From the NCBI RefSeq assembly GCF_036320965.1, contig NC_092250.1, positions 18,869,117 through 18,933,116 on the forward strand: 64,000 nucleotides of DNA, written 5' to 3'. The DNA is from Panulirus ornatus. Lineage: Eukaryota; Arthropoda; Malacostraca; Decapoda; Palinuridae. Below are positions 59,668 to 64,000 of the stretch, one piece after another. A model generated the notes under the pieces. It ran no database searches. It was given only the letters and a program-made list of their open reading frames with translations, and was not told the origin of the DNA. Within the stretch, counting starts at the first letter, position 1; each line of letters begins with the position of its first letter. The translations under genes and the position numbers were made by a program.

Positions 59668-59802
59668 GTGTGGAGAAAAGTTCAGAAAACATCTCTCCAT
59701 TGCCAAGTCCTGATGAAGAGAGGCACTCTGTGTATGATAATGTTCCTCTTATCATTTGTAACAAGAGCTATCATGACTACCAGCCAGAAGTCATGGATTC
59801 TG
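59668..59802 (+). CDS. cv-c: Exon 8 seen: YDNVP (tensin-binding-like) motif
   Basis: The acceptor is AAATTTGCAG before 59668 and the donor is TCTG|GTGAGT at 59803. The split codon A+GT gives Ser, then VEKSSENISPLPSPDEERHS, VYDNVPLIICNKSYHDYQPE and VMDS. The tyrosine of S-V-YDNVP is encoded at 59733-59735. In vertebrate DLC1 the equivalent S-I-YDNVP tyrosine region binds tensin SH2 domains and recruits the protein to focal adhesions; the motif is visible here, the function is inferred. SPLPSP is a likely proline-directed phosphorylation site. Confidence 0.87.
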
Positions 59803-60214
59803 GTGAGTTGAAATTGATTTTATTTCTGAAATGCTACAGATGACAACTAGAGATTGAATGTGTGTAGATGATGGCCATTATTTGTTTGTTCCTGACATTC
59901 TGGCAAGCCTTTATAAGATGATATATATACATGCAGAAATTTTATTCTACAAGTTAAAGTGCATTGTACTAAAATTATGGACCCACATGAGAGCTATTCA
60001 TTGATGATGTATCATGCATATATGAATATGGTAAGGCTGGAGTTTAACTAGTCTTGTTGGGTAAATTATCAGTATATGATATATAATGCACAAATAAAGT
60101 ACTTTTTTTTGTATGTTTTATAAGGAGAATGTTTTACACTCCTGTTACCCCTTCTCTTAACCTTGTATATATGTACTGTGTATTGTAGATGTATACACAC
60201 ACATCCTAGCCTTT

Positions 60215-60320
60215 GCCAGGTACCCAATTTATTGACTAGCCCTTAGGGAAGGAGGAACAGCTGGGTGAACTGTGGACCCACTGCTGCTTCTGGGATTCAA
60301 ACCTGTGCAGTTTTGATCCC
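60215..60320 (-). mobile_element. SINE fragment in reverse orientation
   Basis: The reverse complement reads ...GGTTTGAATCCCAGAAGCAG, GTCCACAGTTCACCCAGCTG and CTAGTCAATAAATTGGGTAC, matching the B box and body of the same SINE family. It lies in intron 8-9, upstream of the LINE tail. Confidence 0.65.
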
Positions 60321-60569
60321 AAGTGGCCTGTGCATTTATGACAGTCATCAATGCAGACCACATGTGTGTATGTTGAGGCTGGTGCAGATGACCAATGTCA
60401 ACTGTAGGTCTAATCTCTGGCTGTCATGTATAATGTAATAAACCAGAGCTTATATCTACAACCAAGCCCCATGCTCAGCTTCATGGTTTACCTTGACTGC
60501 TTCATATGCAGTGGTTCTGCGTATTGACAGCATTTCAGCCCTGTAAACCACACTAATCTAGTCTGTTCT

Positions 60570-61240
60570 GTCCAGTGCACACTCCATGCCCTCCTTATAA
60601 TCTGGCCTTTATACCCCAAATCCTCCTTCATTCTGCCCTTCCATTTCCTTCAGTGTCTCTCCATCATTGTTTTCATCTATGTCTGATGTGTAGATTCTCT
60701 TGTTCATCATCTATATCTGATCTGTAGATTCTCTTGTTCAGTCTCTCTTTACTCATCTTCTCTTTAAGCCCAAACCATTTCAACACAACATAGTTAAACT
60801 ATTCTTTCTACCACACATCTGCCATTATCATTCTGTACAGAATCAACCCACCTTACACCATTTTTTATTCTCAGGCATTCAGTTTCCAACATGTCCATCT
60901 TTTTCCTTTCTTTTGTGTTCTAGGGCAAAGATTATCCATACAGCACTGTTATGAATATTACACAGCACCCATCTTACCCTTACAGGCACTAACTTCTTCC
61001 ACACATTCTATGATGCCCCTAGGACCTTAATCCCCTCTTCCACCTTGTGACTCACTTCAGACCCTTTGGTTAGATTCACTGCCCTCTCCATTCCAAAGTA
61101 CATAAAACTTTCTTGTCCCACATTTAAACTTAAATAAGTTTGAGGTTGAGAGAAGAGGAATATTGCTCAGATTCGTTATAATAAGCTGCTTTGTCAGACT
61201 GATTAATAAGGAGTCTTGTCCTGGAAAAGCAACGGTGGAA
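60570..61240 (-). mobile_element. LINE tail fragment (RTE/CR1-like RT C-terminus)
   Basis: On the minus strand from about 61240 to 60570 broken frames give VEEGIKVLGAS, NVWKKLVPV, AVWIIFALEHKRKEKDGHV, NGLGLKRR and RIYTSDID, ending in MECALDRT. This pattern matches the C-terminal part of an invertebrate LINE reverse transcriptase with a YGSEAW...ER...D.ME...LR and WFGHMERM-type tail. It is heavily degraded, lies in intron 8-9 and differs from the element at 55150-57640. Confidence 0.55.
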
Positions 61241-61478
61241 TTTTCCTTCAACTACAGTCTAAAGTGGTGTGTAAGAAGGATGTTATGCTGACTTTTTGTC
61301 CTTGTCAGAGAAATTTAGCAATGTTGGTTTACTCAAAAGTGAGCCAAAATTCTTCGTTAAGAAATACATTTTACCTCAGCTGTTGATAACTGAATCCACC
61401 TGTTATAGCATATCTATTTGCTCTGTGCTTTAAATAATGGTTTTCATTGTAAGTTCTCATTGAGAAGTATCTTTTCAG

Positions 61479-61590
61479 AAGCCAGTGCACATGAGGGTTC
61501 TGGCAGCAGTGAGTGTACAGTAGAGAGTCGAGATTCACCTTTGCCATCTACACATGATGATGATGAAAATTATGAACCTTGCCAGAGAAG
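61479..61590 (+). CDS. cv-c: Exon 9 seen: acidic/serine-rich linker
   Basis: The acceptor is GTATCTTTTCAG before 61479 and the donor is AGAAG|GTTGGT at 61591, a weak but GT-type donor. The codon split with exon 8 gives Glu, then ASAHEGSGSSECTVESRDSP and LPSTHDDDENYEPCQR. It resembles in position and character the Ser/Asp-rich stretch just before the conserved RWHSF block of DLC1. The frame joins exon 10 with a split Arg codon (AG+A). No alternative in-frame donor is obvious nearby. Confidence 0.8.
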
Positions 61591-61847
61591 GTTGGTTTCA
61601 AAAGTTATTGCTGAAGGCCTTCATATATGTTCTGTGAAACGAGACTTAGTACATTGAATTTAAATTTTGAGTTGTTTTATGAAATGAACTCCTTTTCAAT
61701 ATGTATCAGAATGACAAATTATGCTTATGATTAGCTAGAAAAATTTGTCATATTCCCTATACACAGATAATAATGTGAAGTGAATATTTAAAGATGTACA
61801 TTTTCAGTGATGATGCATAAAACATGAAATGCTTGCTTGATTTTCAG

Positions 61848-61976
61848 AGCCACTGTTGACAGATGGCACAGCTTTAACAGAAAATCCTACCCTCCTAGTA
61901 CTCGACAATTAGGAACTCAAATTAATGGTTTTAGTGCAGGCCAAATGCTCCACTTAAGGAAAAGGGCCCTTCTAAG
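61848..61976 (+). CDS. cv-c: Exon 10 seen: RWHSF block before RhoGAP
   Basis: The acceptor is TTGATTTTCAG before 61848 and the donor is CTAAG|GTGAGT at 61977. One base completes Arg, then ATVDRWHSFNRKSYPPSTRQ and LGTQINGFSAGQMLHLRKRA, ending LL plus two bases of Arg. The pattern RWHSF......P........LQIN..S..QM..L.K..LL is a strongly conserved stretch just N-terminal to the GAP domain in DLC1/STARD13. Confidence 0.9.
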
Positions 61977-62156
61977 GTGAGTTTTGATTTCTTGACAGAT
62001 TGATGTAAATTATATTGCACCATGACATTTATGATAGTCTTTTGCACTGTGTGAATAATTTTTTGATAAATTGTTGAAGTGCATATTACTCTGGAAAAAC
62101 TAATGGAGCCAGTTAATCATGAGCATGACATCACTTGTGACTGTCGATTCATGCAG

Positions 62157-62370
62157 GTTAACAGCACTCATGGAACGATACTGCCCAAGTAATCGTAGTG
62201 GATGGAATTGGGAACTGCCAAAGTTTATGAGAAAAATGAAAACTCCTGATTATCGTGATCGTCAAGTTTTTGGTGTTCCTCTTCTCGTGATCACACAACG
62301 AACAGGTCAGCCCCTACCCCCAGGCATTCAGGCTGCCCTCCAATATCTCAGAGCTACCAGTTTAGATCAA
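62157..62370 (+). CDS. cv-c: Exon 11 seen: pre-GAP helix and start of RhoGAP domain
   Basis: The acceptor is GATTCATGCAG before 62157 and the donor is CAA|GTAAGT at 62371. It encodes LTALMERYCPSNRSGWNWEL, PKFMRKMKTPDYRDRQVFGV, then PLLVITQRTGQPLPPGIQAA and LQYLRATSLDQ. The VFGVPL start of the RhoGAP fold and the QRTGQPLP signature are typical of the DLC family. By hand count only about 22 of 71 third positions are G or C, in contrast to the GC-rich SAM exons of the same gene. Confidence 0.93.
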
Positions 62371-62497
62371 GTAAGTACTTAAAAGGACTTACAGTTGCTA
62401 AGAAAAGATTATATCTTTATTACTGGTTTTTGTAAATAAGGTAGAAATTAAAAGTCATTTGCAAAAGTTATTGTGTTGTAGCAAACCTTTTTATTAC

Positions 62498-62567
62498 TTT
62501 GACTGGATAAGGATAACAAGGTAATAGCACTTTGACTGGATAGGGATAACAGGTTATAGCAGTTCTT
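62498..62567. repeat. ~35-bp tandem duplication in intron 11-12
   Basis: ACTTTGACTGGATAAGGATA / ACTTTGACTGGATAGGGATA are followed by ACAAGGTAATAGC / ACAGGTTATAGC. Confidence 0.8.
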
Positions 62568-62833
62568 ATGTCTTGGCCAGATGTAGTGTTGCACATAAGT
62601 GTAAGGCCAGAAAAGTTTGTATAGTGGTAGAAAATCACTTACTCGTGCTTCTTGATACACCACTAGATGACAGCACTTTGCCTCCATATTGTTGTATGTC
62701 AAAATTTTCTTGTGCTGTGCTAATGCTGAAATGAAAAACTTGCAAGTGCAATCTGTTAGGCTCCCACCTAATGTTCTTAATGAGTGCCTCTATCTAATGT
62801 TCCTACTTGCTACTACTATTTACTGCTCCAACC

Positions 62834-63078
62834 ATTTTGCCTCTGTTCCTTCATTAGGAAAACTGAAAATGAGAGGGAAGGATTTCCAGCCCCCCGCTCC
62901 CTTCCCTTTTAGTTGCCTTCTACGACACGCAGGGAATACGCGGGAAGTATTCTTTCTCTCCTATCCCCAGGAACAGAGGAGGGGGCCAAGTTAGGATATT
63001 CCCTCAGTGGCTCAGTCGTCTGTTCTTAACGCTACCTTGCTAACACGGGAAATGGCAAACAGTATGAAAAAAAAAAAC
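62834..63078. mobile_element. Inverted-repeat element, copy with core and right arm
   Basis: A short remnant of the left arm (CTCTGTTCCTTCATTAGGAA) leads to the core GGATTTCCAGCCCCCCGCTC ... TACGACACGCAGGGAATACG ... CTATCCCCAGG. It then continues into GAACAGAGGAGGGGGCCAAG ... TAACGCTACCTTGCTAACAC, the reverse complement of arm A at 18145. It lies in intron 11-12. Confidence 0.65.
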
Positions 63079-63783
63079 ATTTTGCCATAAGACAAGGCTA
63101 GTGCTTAGTGCTCACCACAGAAAAATCTAGTTACAAAGAATGAGCTGCAAGAGTTAAGTGTTGTCAAAGGTTACATATGACAAGGAAAGTTTGTATGTTT
63201 GTGTACAGAATGCTAGTAGGCCTCATGTTAGTGAGGCAGAAAGAAAAGACAGGTACCTGTTTCAGAGGAGTGCAACTTCACAACCAGTACAGTGCTGGCT
63301 CACTAGATGTCACTAACCCTCCTGTAGTACTGGTAATATACCTCCCTGGTCATTGGCTGCCTACCAACTACTGCGTACAAGAGATGTAAATGTCATGGCA
63401 ACAGTGTGCTTCCTATCATTTCATACATGAGTGGTTTTCAAATTATACAAGTTCATAATACCATATGGTTGGTCTCAACTTTCTTAACTCTCTCTTTTCA
63501 AAGCTAAGGAAAGGCTTCTTTACCTCCAAATCCTTTTTGTAAGCTATTTTCATTTACAATAAGTAGTTTGTCTTGAAACTTAGGAGCTCCCATTTACACT
63601 CATTTGCAATCATGTTAAGAGCCTATCTATTGATTTTGAGTATAATGTGTAGACTGAAATTATGAATTTGCAAGATATTAGAAATGTAGTCACTTAAAAG
63701 GTTTTTCTTTGAAACAAATGCACACATGATTTTGATTACTTACATGTTATGGGAATTTAACAGAATAGTTCTATCTCCTCCAG

Positions 63784-63979
63784 GTTGGTATATTCAGAAA
63801 ACCTGGGGTTCGGTCTCGCATTCAAAAGCTACGAGAATTTCACGAGTCAGGGGATGATATCCAATATTCAGCATTTGGGACCTGTGACATTGCTGACATG
63901 GTCAAAACATACTTCAGGGAGTTGCCAGAAGTTTTGCTGACCAACAAACTGTCAGAGATGTTTATTGCAATCTTCCAAT
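63784..63979 (+). CDS. cv-c: Exon 12 seen: RhoGAP core with arginine finger
   Basis: The acceptor is TATCTCCTCCAG before 63784 and the donor is CAAT|GTAAGT at 63980. It encodes VGIFRKPGVRSRIQKLREFH, ESGDDIQYSAFGTCDIADMV, KTYFRELPEVLLTNKLSEMF and IAIFQ. The Arg of GIFRKPG (codon 63796-63798) aligns with the catalytic arginine finger of RhoGAPs, which completes the active site of the bound Rho GTPase. The Lys/Arg of RSRIQ.L and the YFRELPE[VP]LL block are further GAP hallmarks. The usual Pro of ELPEPL is Val here (ELPEVLL). The domain continues in exons beyond the window. Confidence 0.94.
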
Positions 63980-64000
63980 GTAAGTTTATTATTTTTTTTT

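Larger units (their letters stand above)
62371..63783. other. Intron 11-12 (1.4 kb)
   Basis: Contains a 35-bp duplication and the inverted-repeat element at 62834-63078. The rest is AT-rich and featureless. Confidence 0.8.
37429..63979 (+). other. cv-c: Gene span: DLC1/STARD13-family RhoGAP (crossveinless-c orthologue), 3' end outside window
   Basis: Twelve exons with GT-AG borders keep one reading frame across eleven introns (1011, 1987, 12908, 213, 4122, 590, 397, 1676, 257, 180 and 1413 bp). The domain order SAM, basic/serine-rich linker with a YDNVP motif, then RhoGAP is that of DLC1, STARD13 and Drosophila crossveinless-c. These proteins stimulate GTP hydrolysis by Rho-family GTPases at focal adhesions and epithelial junctions and normally end in a START lipid-binding domain. 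Here the reading frame leaves the window inside RhoGAP, so the START domain is expected downstream. The exon before 37429, which should hold the start codon of the SAM form, was not found. Family assignment is by recognised motifs; the orthologue name is inferred because arthropods usually have one such gene. Confidence 0.88.

Overview
This is a window of animal nuclear DNA, most likely from a decapod crustacean. The evidence is a multi-exon gene with GT-AG introns, extremely dense dinucleotide and trinucleotide microsatellites, many minisatellites, tRNA-derived SINEs and decayed non-LTR retrotransposons. The crustacean assignment is an inference from repeat style and retroelement type. I see no prokaryotic gene, no CRISPR array and no rRNA gene.

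One protein-coding gene can be supported, on the plus strand from 37429 to beyond the right edge. It is a DLC1/STARD13-family Rho GTPase-activating protein (arthropod orthologue: crossveinless-c). Twelve exons join in frame into about 599 codons (1,797 nt). Two exons encode the SAM domain (37429-37500, 38512-38654). One encodes an acidic stretch plus the conserved WKFQRHSRRWSR block (40642-40753). Seven encode the linker (53662-61976), including a YDNVP motif like the tensin-binding site of vertebrate DLC1. Two more carry the end of the linker and the start of the RhoGAP domain with its arginine finger (62157-62370, 63784-63979). The rest of RhoGAP and the expected START domain lie outside the window, as does (or is unrecognised) the 5' start of the SAM isoform. 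A probable alternative first exon at 46088-46265, inside the 12.9 kb third intron, has the right splice phase to join the exon at 53662 and would give a SAM-less isoform.

Layout. 1-37428: no recognisable exon; dominated by microsatellites, minisatellites, SINE copies and a dispersed palindromic repeat family. 37429-40753: the SAM-end exons, separated by introns that hold minisatellites close to the acceptors. 40754-53661: giant intron with the alternative first exon, two clusters of perfect TGACGTCA sites, palindromic repeat copies and a LINE fragment. 53662-64000: AT-rich, almost free of microsatellites, with compact exons; a minus-strand LINE fills the 54201-58322 intron and another LINE tail lies in the 59803-61478 intron.

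The most unusual items are: a dispersed foldback family of 21-22 bp units built around a centre with nuclear-receptor half-sites; an intronic array of about 23 units that mostly contain a consensus 5' splice site; the probable alternative first exon with nearby CRE clusters; and a sharp composition change within one gene, with third-position GC falling from roughly 80% to 30% between early and late exons. Coordinates and counts were read by hand.
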